A stretch of DNA of 64,000 nucleotides from Casp-alpha2 sp036337015 (GCA_036337015.1 JAYZEZ010000005.1:1-64000); one strand, 5' to 3'. Positions 43,448 to 53,846 are shown, counted from the stretch's first letter. Numbers and translations: made by a program. The notes: generated from the letters alone by a model not told the origin.

Positions 43448-44569
43448 TTATTTTTCCCATTTTTTTCCTGTAATTAGCTTCCATGCATTGCGATAATTAA
43501 TATTATGTTTGGCTAGATTTGAAAGATCTCGAACAATTAATCGATGATTCTTTATTTTTTTTCGTAAATAATTTGGCAAAGATCCCCGACCGCCACCATA
43601 ATCAGTACCCGCAACAAATTTATTACTGAAATCTTCAAAAATAGACTTGTAAGCTGGAGTCAATGATGAACTTTGGCGCCCTTCATCAATTTTCCAAATG
43701 ACTGTATCAACTATCTCATCACCATCTATACATTTGTAGGTCCGATTTGGAAATCCAGTAGCCAGTTCATAAAAAAGATTAGGATAAGAACCTAGAAGTC
43801 TTCTAACAAGTTTTGGGCCAAAGATTTTTTGCTTTTCAGGTTTTCTCAATTGACCAAAATGAGCAACAATCACATTCGCATTTGGATAACGTCTAATCAT
43901 TTTTTCAAGAGTGTGAATGGCGTAATCTTCGGGTTCATGATGAATAACAAATGGCGTATTCGTCTCCGATGACAAAGCAAAAACTCGATGTCCATTTATA
44001 CCGTGTATAGGAACATTCGAATCACGATCAATACGTAAGTTCTTGCATTGATTTTTAGACATGTAATGACGAAAATCCAATTCTCCTATTATAGAATAAT
44101 CCCCGCTCCTCACATGGCGTTCTAACTGTGTTATAAAACTTTTCTTTCCTTCTTTTCCTTTCAACCAATTCTTGTTAGTCCCACCATTCGTAGTTGGAAT
44201 AAATCTATCAGGGTAATTATTTACTATTTCGTTTGTGTAGTAGCCCCATCGATACCCTTTTGACTTTCCTCCTCCCTTTGGTCTTTGATAGCCATCGAAA
44301 GCAATTAGCGCAATTCCTAGTTCATCCATAATTGGGATTAGATCTTTTAAGTACTTCTCACCATCCTTACGTTTTAAACTAGATTCCAAATCAATTATTG
44401 GAATCACTCCTCTATCCAAGAAAGATTGGATACGATCACGCCAATATTCATGTAACTGATTACTCGAAAATTTAATTTCAACTTTCTCAATCGCTTGAGA
44501 TGGGGCCGTGTTCAAAAAAAGAAAACCAAAAATTAAAAAATTAAAAAATTTTATATGCATATTTACCAC
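43448..44569 (-). CDS. Exported amidohydrolase-like TIM-barrel protein
   Basis: A 373-residue protein with a signal peptide (about 8-27, ending SQA|IE). Barrel-like segments suit an amidohydrolase-2 type metal enzyme: VIPIIDLESS (55-64), SIIGELDFRH (159-168), FVIHHEPED (207-215), VIVAHFGQ (233-240) and FVAGTDYGGG (318-327). H210, H211, H237 and D323 could be ligands, but the usual first-strand HxH is missing (D60, E62 there). It starts 30 bases after the GT4 gene on the same strand, so it probably belongs to a surface-polysaccharide operon. Start GTG 44569 or ATG 44560. The exact reaction is unknown. Confidence 0.65.
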   Translation of the reverse strand: MVNMHIKFFNFLIFGFLFLNTAPSQAIEKVEIKFSSNQLHEYWRDRIQSFLDRGVIPIIDLESSLKRKDGEKYLKDLIPIMDELGIALIAFDGYQRPKGGGKSKGYRWGYYTNEIVNNYPDRFIPTTNGGTNKNWLKGKEGKKSFITQLERHVRSGDYSIIGELDFRHYMSKNQCKNLRIDRDSNVPIHGINGHRVFALSSETNTPFVIHHEPEDYAIHTLEKMIRRYPNANVIVAHFGQLRKPEKQKIFGPKLVRRLLGSYPNLFYELATGFPNRTYKCIDGDEIVDTVIWKIDEGRQSSSLTPAYKSIFEDFSNKFVAGTDYGGGRGSLPNYLRKKIKNHRLIVRDLSNLAKHNINYRNAWKLITGKKWEK

Positions 44570-44599
44570 AAAAAAACTGAAAGAGAAATTCCTTTGTTT

Positions 44600-45748
44600 T
44601 TATGATTTATTTTTATGAGATTCGACTTTTTTCAAGACGGTTACTGTTTTTTCTACGGTTACTCGCCAAGAAAAGGCTTTGGCCCGTTTCAAAGCCTTCT
44701 GTGACAGACGTTGTTGTAATTGAGCATCATTTAATAAAAAGTTTATAACTTTTACAATGCTACTAACATTTCTTGGATCGAAAAACTCTGCAGCATCTCC
44801 CACTACCTCAGGCATTGCAGCTGTATTAGAACAAGCAATAGGTGCACCACAAGCCATCGCTTCAACCAGAGGATTACCAAATGTCTCTATCGTTGAAGCA
44901 AAAACAAATATACCACAACTTTGATATAGCTTGAGTAATTTTTCTGATGAAACACTTCCTAGAAAATCAACATCATTTTCTAATTTGTTTTCTAAAACAA
45001 TCCCTTTAAGCTCCTTAAAATGATCGTTATCAATCGGATTCCCTGCAATTTTTAAAGTTAAATTAGAATGAAGGACTTTAAGCTCCTTAAAGGCTAGCAA
45101 TAGGTTCTTAAAATTCTTTTGCACATAAAGATCGGAAACAGCTAGTAAAAATTTTTTCCGGTCAACCCCCTCTTTTGGTGGCGAAAAAAATTCAGAGACA
45201 CCATGATTAATAACAGTAAAACGATTTTTAAAAAAACCCAGAAATCCATTACTAGTTTCATTAAGTGCATATTCTGAAACCACAATTGCTTTTTTTGCTG
45301 CTAATAAAGAAATAAACGTTCCTAAATAAACAAAAATCCAGTAACCAATTTTAATTAAACGACGCTCAACAAATGCAACGCTCAAGGCATTACGGATTAA
45401 AATAATAGTATTTGGAGCTAGAATTGGACCATAATTAGCTGGCGAAAAAGTAACATCAGCAACTATTGTTCTCGCTAAACGAGGTATATCAAATTGTTCG
45501 TGAATTAAAAGTCGCCAAAAACCTCTTGCAAATTTCAAAGAATGGATGGTTACATTTTTAATATTCTGAGGTATTTGATCAAGTTGGTCCTCATGGATAA
45601 CTAAATGAAGGTCAATACTCTGATCCTTAGCCATTAAAGGCAAAATGTTTCTAAGGTAATTCAAACCTCCACCACTTTTAGAGTGCAACCCGTTAAGTAG
45701 CACACGAATTTGTCTTTTTAAGATTTTGTTTTTTATTTCTTGGTCCAA
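44600..45748 (-). CDS. Glycosyltransferase family 4
   Basis: A 382-residue GT-B enzyme. The N-terminal glycine-rich acceptor site SGGGLNYLRNI (25-35) and the C-terminal donor domain with VSDLYVQKNFKNLL, KIAGNP, and the EX7E motif ETFGNPLVEAMACG with AMPEVVGDA are typical. It likely adds a hexose to a lipid-linked glycan. It is divergent from asnB across a 272-base spacer without visible gene. Confidence 0.88.
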   Translation of the reverse strand: MDQEIKNKILKRQIRVLLNGLHSKSGGGLNYLRNILPLMAKDQSIDLHLVIHEDQLDQIPQNIKNVTIHSLKFARGFWRLLIHEQFDIPRLARTIVADVTFSPANYGPILAPNTIILIRNALSVAFVERRLIKIGYWIFVYLGTFISLLAAKKAIVVSEYALNETSNGFLGFFKNRFTVINHGVSEFFSPPKEGVDRKKFLLAVSDLYVQKNFKNLLLAFKELKVLHSNLTLKIAGNPIDNDHFKELKGIVLENKLENDVDFLGSVSSEKLLKLYQSCGIFVFASTIETFGNPLVEAMACGAPIACSNTAAMPEVVGDAAEFFDPRNVSSIVKVINFLLNDAQLQQRLSQKALKRAKAFSWRVTVEKTVTVLKKVESHKNKS

Positions 45749-46020
45749 CTTGGGTCTTCCCTAAAATTATCCCAAGGTTTAAGAAAAAATCACAATGCCT
45801 AAATATGGGCCGTGAACATAAACGCAGATAAGTTTACATTTAATTTAACATACTAGCGTTACATCAAAGTGGAAAGAACTCTATAGTTCAATGCATCTAG
45901 GTAATTTATACTTTTCTATTTAGTTATCCGTTACAATTAATTTTTTCAAATAGGAAAAATTAATTTTTTACAAATTATAAAGTTCTTTTAATCAGATGAA
46001 ATGAAAGTAAATATTTACAA

Positions 46021-48018
46021 ATGTGTGGAATAGCTGGAATCCTTAAATTTGACGGCACCGAAACTGTCAATCCAAGGTTACTTAAATCTATGGGGGAGAG
46101 CATGCCCCATCGAGGGCCAAACGGGAGCGGACAATGGATTTCTTCTGATTCTCGCATTGGTCTTGCTCACCGGCGTCTTTCCATAATTGATTTATCCAAT
46201 AATGCAGCACAGCCAATGTCTGATGCAGATCAAAGAATATGGGTTACGTTTAATGGTGAAATATATAATCATCTTCTACTTCGAAAAAAACTAGAAAAGG
46301 CCGGACATCAATTCATTACAGACCATTCTGATACTGAAGTTCTTATTCATGGTTTCAAAGAATGGGGAATTGATGGCTTAGTAAAGCATCTCGATGGAAT
46401 GTTCGGATTTGCAATTTGGGATGATGCAACAAAAAAACTTTTTATTGTCAGAGACCGTATCGGCATCAAGCCAGTCTACTTTACTCGTAATGCGGGTTCT
46501 TTTTTATTTGCCTCCGAAATTAAAGCAATCCTAGTTGACCCCAGTGTGCCACGCGCAGTTGAGCCTTCGGCTTTAAATCATTACTTAAGTTTCATGGTGG
46601 CGCCTGCACCCCTAACCATGTTTAAAGATATTTTTAAATTACCTGCAGGCCATATTTTAGAAATAAATCAATCTGGAAAACTAAGTGCACGAAGATATTG
46701 GGATACAGTGCCTGGAAAAGGCATTAATCCGGAAGAAACTAAAAGCCTTTCCGATTCTGCACTAGAAGATTTTTACACCACAGGAATTCTTCATCGGCTT
46801 GAAGCTGGAATTGAAAAAAGAATGATGTCAGATGTACCATTTGGTGTTTTTTTATCCGGTGGTATCGACTCTTCAGCTAATGTAGCTTTAATGAGTCGTT
46901 TGATGGACCGTCCAGTAGACACCTTTACTGTTGGTTTTAAGGACCACGCACATTTAAACGAGTTAGATTATGCGAGCCGAGTAGCCCAGGAGTTTAAGAC
47001 TAATCATCACGAAATCCTAATTGATGAGAATGATATGCTTGGGTATTTAAGAGATCTTGTTCATCATCAAGATGAGCCAATTGCTGATTGGGTCTGTGTG
47101 CCACTCCATTTTGTTTCCAAACTCGCAAAGGAATCAGGCGTGACAGTGGTTCAGGTAGGAGAAGGATCAGACGAACAATTCTCTGGCTATAACAGTTACA
47201 AAATGTATTTACAATTACATAGTAAATTCTGGCGGGCATTTATGAAACTACCTAACTCTGCCCGAAATATCGCAGCATCTTTAGCCACCAGTTTAACTTT
47301 TACAAATAATACGAGTTTAGATCGCATAGCCGACATCCTAAACCGTGGCGCTAAAAATCAAGAGTTATTCTGGGGAGCAGCACATGCTTTCTGGAATATA
47401 CATAAAACTCGGATTCTTCGTAATCCCGTAAATGGTGGGCCATGGCCTTTACTTGAAGAAGCAGGAATTGAAACTAATAATTTAAATAGTAGCGATAGTG
47501 GCGATACAATTGTAGCAATAATGAAAATGTTTGATACAAACCATCCGGGGAGTGATGAATTAACACGCATGATACATAAGGAATTTAGAATACGCTTGGC
47601 TGAACTACTTTTGATGCGAGTTGATAAAATTACCATGTCAAACTCAATAGAAGGCCGTGTACCCTTTCTTGACCATGAACTTGTTAACTTTACTTCAGAC
47701 ATTCCTCAAATTTGGAAAACCAGAAATGGTAATCAAAAGTATTTATTAAAAAAAGCACTGAAAAAAATTCTACCAGATGAGATACTACATCGCCCAAAAA
47801 TGGGATTTAGCGCACCAATGGCTGAATGGTTAAGGGGAGATTTTGGTAGACAGGCAGAAAAAACTGTTCTCGGTTCTTCTCTTATGAAAATGGACTTATT
47901 TAATCAAGAACACATAGCTCATCAATTTAAAACTCATCGGAATGGCCGCAAGAACAATGCCCTACATCTCTGGCTTTTATTTAATTTGACTGCATGGCAC
48001 GATCTTTGGATCCGATAA
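46021..48018 (+). CDS. asnB: Asparagine synthetase (glutamine-hydrolysing), AsnB type
   Basis: Converts aspartate and glutamine to asparagine; many members in polysaccharide clusters amidate sugar acids or peptides instead. Class II glutaminase with nucleophile C2 (MCGIAGIL), RRLSIIDLS, FNGEIYN and RDRIGIKP, then the synthetase domain with the ATP PP-loop SGGIDSS (279-285), EGSDEQFSGY and EGRVPFLDH. Length 665 is slightly long. Linked here to heparinase-like and glycosyltransferase genes, which favours a glycan role, though primary asparagine synthesis remains possible. Confidence 0.92.
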   Translation: MCGIAGILKFDGTETVNPRLLKSMGESMPHRGPNGSGQWISSDSRIGLAHRRLSIIDLSNNAAQPMSDADQRIWVTFNGEIYNHLLLRKKLEKAGHQFITDHSDTEVLIHGFKEWGIDGLVKHLDGMFGFAIWDDATKKLFIVRDRIGIKPVYFTRNAGSFLFASEIKAILVDPSVPRAVEPSALNHYLSFMVAPAPLTMFKDIFKLPAGHILEINQSGKLSARRYWDTVPGKGINPEETKSLSDSALEDFYTTGILHRLEAGIEKRMMSDVPFGVFLSGGIDSSANVALMSRLMDRPVDTFTVGFKDHAHLNELDYASRVAQEFKTNHHEILIDENDMLGYLRDLVHHQDEPIADWVCVPLHFVSKLAKESGVTVVQVGEGSDEQFSGYNSYKMYLQLHSKFWRAFMKLPNSARNIAASLATSLTFTNNTSLDRIADILNRGAKNQELFWGAAHAFWNIHKTRILRNPVNGGPWPLLEEAGIETNNLNSSDSGDTIVAIMKMFDTNHPGSDELTRMIHKEFRIRLAELLLMRVDKITMSNSIEGRVPFLDHELVNFTSDIPQIWKTRNGNQKYLLKKALKKILPDEILHRPKMGFSAPMAEWLRGDFGRQAEKTVLGSSLMKMDLFNQEHIAHQFKTHRNGRKNNALHLWLLFNLTAWHDLWIR

Positions 48019-48059
48019 TTTCAGTTTTAAATTAAGGTTGTGGGAGAATTTAAATAATA

Positions 48060-50144
48060 ATGAACAAACGATTTTTTGAATTTGTTCGCCGTTGCTGGCT
48101 AAAGCCTCCTCATGTTATTCTGCGTTGGATTGCAAGGTACATCGTGGTGGAACTACGCCAGCCGATTGACCAAAGACAGGCTAAAAAACTTAGCATAATA
48201 AAAGTTTTAAAATTACTAGATGCAAATAATTTGAATGACCTCTGGCTGGAACTTGGCAATGCTGACTTCCCTCTCCAAGTAGGAAGAATATCTATTGATG
48301 ATTATAATTTAGCCTGCCCGGAAGACTACAAACGAATTGAAACTGCTGCTAATAATGTTTTGCAACATAAAGTCAATTTACTGGGCTCCGGAACTATTAA
48401 CCTAGGCAATCATATTTCCTGGCACAAAGATTTTAAGAGTGGATATACTTGGCCAAATATTAGCTCACGACGCATAAAAATCATGGACCTAAATACATCC
48501 AGTGACATTAAGGTGCCATGGGAGCTATCACGCTTGCAATGGCTCATTCCAGCTGGTCAAGCGTTTCTAATAAATGGAGATGAGCGTTATTCCGAAAAAG
48601 TGAAGAACATTATTAAAGATTGGGACACTTCAAATCCATTGGGATGGGGTGTGAACTGGGCCTGTAATATGGAGGTTGCACTACGTAGCATCACACTAAT
48701 TTGGCTTTTTAAAGTATTTTACAAATCAGCAGCATGGAAAGATGAAAAATTCCGTTCAGTTTTCTTAAAACTATTATACTTGCATGGAAAATTTATTTTC
48801 AGCAATCTTGAATGGTCTGATATAAATAGTAATCATTTAACGACCAATGCTGTTGGGCTTGTTTTTATTGGTCTCTTCTTCATGCAGGGGGAAGAGCCAA
48901 ATTCTTGGTCAAGTCGAGGTTGGAACATTCTCAATAGTGAATTGCCAAAACAAGTCTTTCAAGATGGTGTCAATTTTGAGGGATCGATAGCATATCATAG
49001 ACTAGTTACCGAATTATTTTTGTTACCTGCATTGTATAGAAAGTCAATCGGCCTAGAGGTCAAAGAATCATACGTTAACAGATTACGTAAAATGGCCGAA
49101 TTTATTAAAACTTATAGCAGAACAGATGGTTCAAGTCCATTATGGGGAGATGCAGATGATGGTCGTACCATTCCTTTTGGAGGCCAAGGCATAAATGATC
49201 ATCGATATTTGATTTCAATCATCGGTCTTTATTTTGGTGACAATAATTTACGTGCTGAACCAACAAAATCAGCTGCTGAAATATTTTGGGTGCTAGGCTT
49301 AGATGCAATTCTAAAGGCTAAAAGCAACGCGAAAGAGCCGAGTTCGAAAGCTTTCCACAACGCAGGAGTTTTCATTCTGCGTGAAAAAGATGATCTCGTT
49401 TTTATCAATTGTGGTCCTGTAGGAATGTCTGGGAGAGGCGGGCACGGGCATAATGACTGTCTCTCATTTGAAGCGTCATTGCAGGGACAATCTTTAATAA
49501 CTGACTGCGGATCATACGTTTATTCCGCTGATTATAAATCGCGTAATAATTTTCGTTCTACAAGTTTTCATAATACTCCAATAATTGATGACGAAGAGCA
49601 AAATCGTTTTGTGCATCCTGAATTTTTATGGACATTTTATGATGATGCTAAACCTAAAGTCCATCTTTGGTCGAGTAATGGTGATATGGATCATTTCGTA
49701 GGAGCTCATACAGGCTATCATCGTTTGCACACTCCTGTTACTCCAGTACGTAGTATCACACTAGAGAAAACTTCGCATAGCATCATAATTTTTGATCGTT
49801 TTGAGGGAGCTGGTAAACACAAAATCCAAATTCCTTATCACCTCTCATTGGGGCTAGACGTAATTGAAGATGGTCATGGACTATGGAAAATAATAGCAGA
49901 GAAACAAGAATTTATAATGATAGCAGATATAACAAACAATTGGACTACTGAGATAAATAATGGCTTGGTGTCTCTTTCTTACGGAAAGAAACACCCAATC
50001 AAAGTAATTAATTTTTACCGCGACGGCCCACTTAACTCACTTTCCGTGGCTATGATGCCTGCTAAGAACGCTCCTACCAACCCAGTGAAGTGGTTAAGAA
50101 AAATTTCTGCTGATTTAAATTCGGTGTCTTCTACAAAGAATTAG
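48060..50144 (+). CDS. Heparinase II/III family polysaccharide protein
   Basis: A 694-residue protein with an alpha-toroid N-terminal domain (about 50-400; WELSRLQWL, GVNWACNMEVALR, SNHLTTNAVGLVF) and a beta-sandwich heparinase II/III C-terminal domain (about 420-650; GHGHNDCLSFEAS, DCGSYVYS and RSTSFHNTPIIDDEEQNRF). It lacks an obvious signal peptide. In EPS gene groups with asnB and bi-domain oxidoreductases, such proteins are common and act in polymer processing. It starts 41 bases after asnB, with GGGAG upstream. Confidence 0.87.
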   Translation: MNKRFFEFVRRCWLKPPHVILRWIARYIVVELRQPIDQRQAKKLSIIKVLKLLDANNLNDLWLELGNADFPLQVGRISIDDYNLACPEDYKRIETAANNVLQHKVNLLGSGTINLGNHISWHKDFKSGYTWPNISSRRIKIMDLNTSSDIKVPWELSRLQWLIPAGQAFLINGDERYSEKVKNIIKDWDTSNPLGWGVNWACNMEVALRSITLIWLFKVFYKSAAWKDEKFRSVFLKLLYLHGKFIFSNLEWSDINSNHLTTNAVGLVFIGLFFMQGEEPNSWSSRGWNILNSELPKQVFQDGVNFEGSIAYHRLVTELFLLPALYRKSIGLEVKESYVNRLRKMAEFIKTYSRTDGSSPLWGDADDGRTIPFGGQGINDHRYLISIIGLYFGDNNLRAEPTKSAAEIFWVLGLDAILKAKSNAKEPSSKAFHNAGVFILREKDDLVFINCGPVGMSGRGGHGHNDCLSFEASLQGQSLITDCGSYVYSADYKSRNNFRSTSFHNTPIIDDEEQNRFVHPEFLWTFYDDAKPKVHLWSSNGDMDHFVGAHTGYHRLHTPVTPVRSITLEKTSHSIIIFDRFEGAGKHKIQIPYHLSLGLDVIEDGHGLWKIIAEKQEFIMIADITNNWTTEINNGLVSLSYGKKHPIKVINFYRDGPLNSLSVAMMPAKNAPTNPVKWLRKISADLNSVSSTKN

Positions 50145-50200
50145 GAATGTATAGTTACCTTCTTCACCCTCATGTTCCAATCGAGCTGCACTTTTTATCT

Positions 50201-50231
50201 TTGACTATTAATTCAGTGAATTAATTATAGT
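50201..50231 (+). promoter_or_regulatory. Promoter with a palindromic 19-base spacer, upstream of the argE-like gene
   Basis: TTGACT (50201-50206) and TATAGT (50226-50231) are separated by exactly 19 bases, and those bases are the palindrome ATTAATTC-AGT-GAATTAAT (50207-50225). A long spacer filled by a dyad is the hallmark of promoters activated by MerR-family regulators. The predicted leader is about 130 bases. AT-richness weakens the case. Confidence 0.35.
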
Positions 50232-50370
50232 AATTTTAAAATGGTAATTGAATAAATAGATAAATTAATTTGGAATAAAAAAATTAAGTTACGTTTTAGT
50301 GTATTCTCAAACGTATCAACAATTTAGGCTATTTTTTAGTTCTGACAATTATGCAATATGGATACAAACG

Positions 50371-51531
50371 ATGTCTAATCTCAAAAGCTTGGATCTAATT
50401 AAAAAGTTAGTTGCCTTTGATACTACTAGCAGGAATTCCAATCTGGAATTAATCTCTTTTATTCAAGACTATTTATCAGAGTATAAAATTGAAAGTTTTC
50501 TTGTCCATAATAAAGAAGAAACTAAGGCCAACCTTTATGCCACATTAGGCGATACTAGCAAGGCTGGAATTATGTTGTCCGGGCATACCGATGTGGTGCC
50601 CGTGGATGGTCAGAGTTGGAACACAGACCCTTTTATAGCTACTCAAGAAGGTTCTAAGCTATTTGGAAGAGGTACAGCAGATATGAAAAGTTTCATAGCT
50701 GTTGTTCTAGCCTATATACCAATATTTCTTCAGCGTGAACTTAAAACACCTATACACCTTGCTTTTTCGTATGATGAAGAAGTTGGATGTATAGGAGTTC
50801 GTCGGTTAATTAGCAAATTAAAAGAAATGCCAATCAAACCAGCTATGTGTATCGTTGGTGAACCTACATCCATGCAAGTAATTACAGGTCACAAAGGCAA
50901 ACGTAGTTTTAACGCGACAGTGCATGGGCTGGAGTCCCATTCAGCCTTAGCACCCCAAGGTGTAAATGCAATCGAATTCGCTGCTGAATTAGTGGCCTAC
51001 ATGAAAAAAATGGCAAGAAGAATAGAAAAACAGGGGCCCTTTGATGAACTTTACGAGGTCACACATACAACCATTCACACAGGCATAATCAATGGTGGGA
51101 TTCAATTAAATATCGTCCCAAAAGTCTGCAATATAGAATTCGAATTTCGTTATATAGAAAATCATGATCCAGACTCACTTGAATCAGAAATTCGCTCATT
51201 TGCTAAAGAGAAACTCGAACCATTAATGCATAAAATAAGTTTGGATACAGGAATTGAAATAGATTGTCATAATGATATGCCAGGATTGGAAATGAGCCCT
51301 GATGCAGAAGTTGTTACCTTCGTTAAAGCATTAGCTGGACGAAATGACCACGCTAAAGTTGCATTTGGAACCGAGGCAGGATTGTTTAATAAACGTATCG
51401 ATATACCAACCGTTGTATGCGGACCCGGCGATATAGCTATGGCCCATAAACCAAATGAATATATTTCCCTAGACCAAATATCCCAAGCTGAACAATTTAT
51501 GAGCCGCTTGGCTGATGAAGTTTCAGTTTAA
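50371..51531 (+). CDS. argE: M20 family peptidase, acetylornithine deacetylase (ArgE) type
   Basis: A 386-residue zinc hydrolase. The metal and catalytic residues are visible: H72 (SGHTDVVP), D104 (GRGTADMKS), E136-E137 (YDEEVGC), CIVGEPT, and a C-terminal CGPGDIAMAHKPNEY with the last ligand histidine. Similarity is to ArgE-type enzymes that remove an acyl group from ornithine or related amino acids. Since argJ recycles the acetyl group, this may serve another acyl-amino acid. I chose ATG 50371; the frame upstream has no ribosome-binding site. Confidence 0.87.
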   Translation: MSNLKSLDLIKKLVAFDTTSRNSNLELISFIQDYLSEYKIESFLVHNKEETKANLYATLGDTSKAGIMLSGHTDVVPVDGQSWNTDPFIATQEGSKLFGRGTADMKSFIAVVLAYIPIFLQRELKTPIHLAFSYDEEVGCIGVRRLISKLKEMPIKPAMCIVGEPTSMQVITGHKGKRSFNATVHGLESHSALAPQGVNAIEFAAELVAYMKKMARRIEKQGPFDELYEVTHTTIHTGIINGGIQLNIVPKVCNIEFEFRYIENHDPDSLESEIRSFAKEKLEPLMHKISLDTGIEIDCHNDMPGLEMSPDAEVVTFVKALAGRNDHAKVAFGTEAGLFNKRIDIPTVVCGPGDIAMAHKPNEYISLDQISQAEQFMSRLADEVSV

Positions 51532-51565
51532 GATCCAACATTTATTATTAAATAGAAATAAAAAT

Positions 51566-53740
51566 CTAATTTTCTACATCATTTATATCGCTAAAAGAGC
51601 CATGCAAGTCATCTTCAGCTAACAAAGTCACAAGAGTTGTTTCAATTATTGATGAAATAGGAATCGGTGCAACCCCAGATTTACATGCACGAAGAAAAGC
51701 CTCCGACTCCTCCTTATATCCTTTTTGTACTGTCCGGGAAGAATTCCTAACCGTTCTTCCGTTAGCAATCAAATCAAGTCTCTTATAATCATCAAGTACA
51801 GCAATGCGTTCCTGGCCAAAAACCTCAAACCGCTCTTTCGCCATACTAGTATCTCCATTGGAAAAATAGTGAAGTGTCCCCATTGATCCATCATCAAAAC
51901 TTATAGTCAAACTAATGATATCATTCGCAGCCAAATCTAATCGATTAGGGTTAACGCCGCAAACTTGAAGATCAATAGGAGAAGCGCCGGTAACAAATTG
52001 CATTGTATCAATAAAATGGCAAGCTTCACCAATTATACGTCCACCACCTGATTCCACATCATGTACCCAAGCCAAAGGATCATTCTTTAAAATACGTCCA
52101 GCATTGACCCTATAAATCATAGCAAGTGGCTCTTTTCTGTCTTTGAAATGTTCTGCAATTTCATTAATAAAGGGACTAAAACGCCTATTAAAGCCAATCA
52201 TCAAGATACCTTTTGACGACTTTGCTACAGCTTCAATTTCAATAAGCTCATCACGTTTGACGCATAAAGGCTTTTCAACAAATACGTGTTTTCCACACTT
52301 CAATGCCTCAAGAACTAATTTTCCATGACTGTCATGCCGAGTCGCAATAACTACCGCATTGATATCGTCGTTTTCTAAAATCGAATTTGCATCTGTTGAG
52401 GAAAAAATAGCGCCAACGTTTTTCTTCATGGCCTCTGCCGAAAGACCCAAAGCTGAAACTACACCTAACACATCAAAACCACCTGCAGCTATCATCGACG
52501 GTGCAAGAACAGATTTTGCAAAATTACCTGCACCAATAAAGCCGAGACCCACCTTACCATCTATTTTTTTTCGTAAATCCAATTGTGGTAAATCTGAGTC
52601 AATTTCTTCAGCAACTCCATATGTTAAAACAATACCAACGGTGAATTCCTTATTTATACCACCAATCAAATCATAAGCTTTTGCTGCATCATCTATTGGA
52701 AACCTATGTGTTGTCAAAGACTGCATATCCAAAGATCCATCCCCTAACAAATCCATAAAAGCACCCATATTACGTCTTTCCGTCCACCTTACGTAACCAA
52801 TAGGATAATCCCTACCCTTCTCTTCATAAGCAGGATCGTATCGTCCTGGGCCATATGATCTGGATTGAATTATCTCTAATTCCTTATGGAAGTAATCACT
52901 TCGGGATATATCCATTTTAACGTCACCTACTACAACTACCCGAGCACGGTCTCTACAGTAAGGAACTATGATAGAAAACGGAGACCCAGAATTCCTTGAT
53001 CCTACAGTCAGAAGTACTGCGTCAACACCGAATCCATCTGTTATAGCAGCTACTTTTGAAGGAAGATCTTCTGAATCTGGTTTAGAAGCCAGGATGGCAC
53101 CATGTTTACGAGCCAATGCAAGCTTTGACTCATCTGTGTCCAAACCAATTACTTTAAAACCAGCAGCTCTACAAATTTGTAAAGTAATCTGACCAACCAA
53201 CCCTAATCCAACTATCATAATAATAGCGCCGAATTGTTGGTTTGCTTGGCGGATACCATGCATAGCTATAGCACCTAACGTCACATAAGCGGCGTCTTCA
53301 TCAACAACGCAATCAGGTACTTTTACATATAAATTTTCAGGGATAGCAACAACATCTGCGTGATTTGCAAATCCAGCTCCAGCACATGCAACACGATCTC
53401 CAATGCTAGTTCCTATAACACCAGATCCTACACTTATAACTTCACCAACTAGTGAATAGCCAAGTGTTTTTGGTTCTGCAACAACAGCCTGAACTGCCTT
53501 AAAAGCCGAAACAATACCATTATTTTTAACTTTTTTTATTACGCGCCGGACCAGATCCGGCCTTGCCATGGCTTTACCCATGTAACCTTTCTTAGCAAGA
53601 TCAATAACAGCTCGGTCGGTACCTGCACTTATCAAGGAAGTAGATGTTCTTACTAGTATGCCGTTAATGGGAATCGATGGCCTTGGCGTATTAGCAACCG
53701 AAATCTTTCCGGTTTTGAAATTCTGTACGACAATTTTCAT
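51566..53740 (-). CDS. Bi-domain oxidoreductase (MDR dehydrogenase fused to Gfo/Idh/MocA)
   Basis: A 724-residue fusion. N-terminal half: a medium-chain dehydrogenase (1-375) with IMIVGLGLVGQITLQICRAAG-like nucleotide binding; the usual zinc ligand cysteine before GTD is replaced (ISAGTDRA), so catalysis may not use zinc. C-terminal half: Gfo/Idh/MocA domain (about 390-715) with VGLGFIGAGNFAK, HVFVEKPLCV and GGGRIIGEACHFIDTM. Known in bacteria mostly next to heparinase and asparagine synthetase genes in polysaccharide loci, as here; precise reaction is not established. It is convergent with the argE-like gene. Confidence 0.88.
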   Translation of the reverse strand: MKIVVQNFKTGKISVANTPRPSIPINGILVRTSTSLISAGTDRAVIDLAKKGYMGKAMARPDLVRRVIKKVKNNGIVSAFKAVQAVVAEPKTLGYSLVGEVISVGSGVIGTSIGDRVACAGAGFANHADVVAIPENLYVKVPDCVVDEDAAYVTLGAIAMHGIRQANQQFGAIIMIVGLGLVGQITLQICRAAGFKVIGLDTDESKLALARKHGAILASKPDSEDLPSKVAAITDGFGVDAVLLTVGSRNSGSPFSIIVPYCRDRARVVVVGDVKMDISRSDYFHKELEIIQSRSYGPGRYDPAYEEKGRDYPIGYVRWTERRNMGAFMDLLGDGSLDMQSLTTHRFPIDDAAKAYDLIGGINKEFTVGIVLTYGVAEEIDSDLPQLDLRKKIDGKVGLGFIGAGNFAKSVLAPSMIAAGGFDVLGVVSALGLSAEAMKKNVGAIFSSTDANSILENDDINAVVIATRHDSHGKLVLEALKCGKHVFVEKPLCVKRDELIEIEAVAKSSKGILMIGFNRRFSPFINEIAEHFKDRKEPLAMIYRVNAGRILKNDPLAWVHDVESGGGRIIGEACHFIDTMQFVTGASPIDLQVCGVNPNRLDLAANDIISLTISFDDGSMGTLHYFSNGDTSMAKERFEVFGQERIAVLDDYKRLDLIANGRTVRNSSRTVQKGYKEESEAFLRACKSGVAPIPISSIIETTLVTLLAEDDLHGSFSDINDVEN

Positions 53741-53846
53741 GAGCTACCCATTTATTGATGGGATTTAATGCCATAATGTAAAAAATATGACCTGGTTAAT
53801 CAATGATATAGATAAAGAAATCTTTTGATCATGACATTTAATCACT

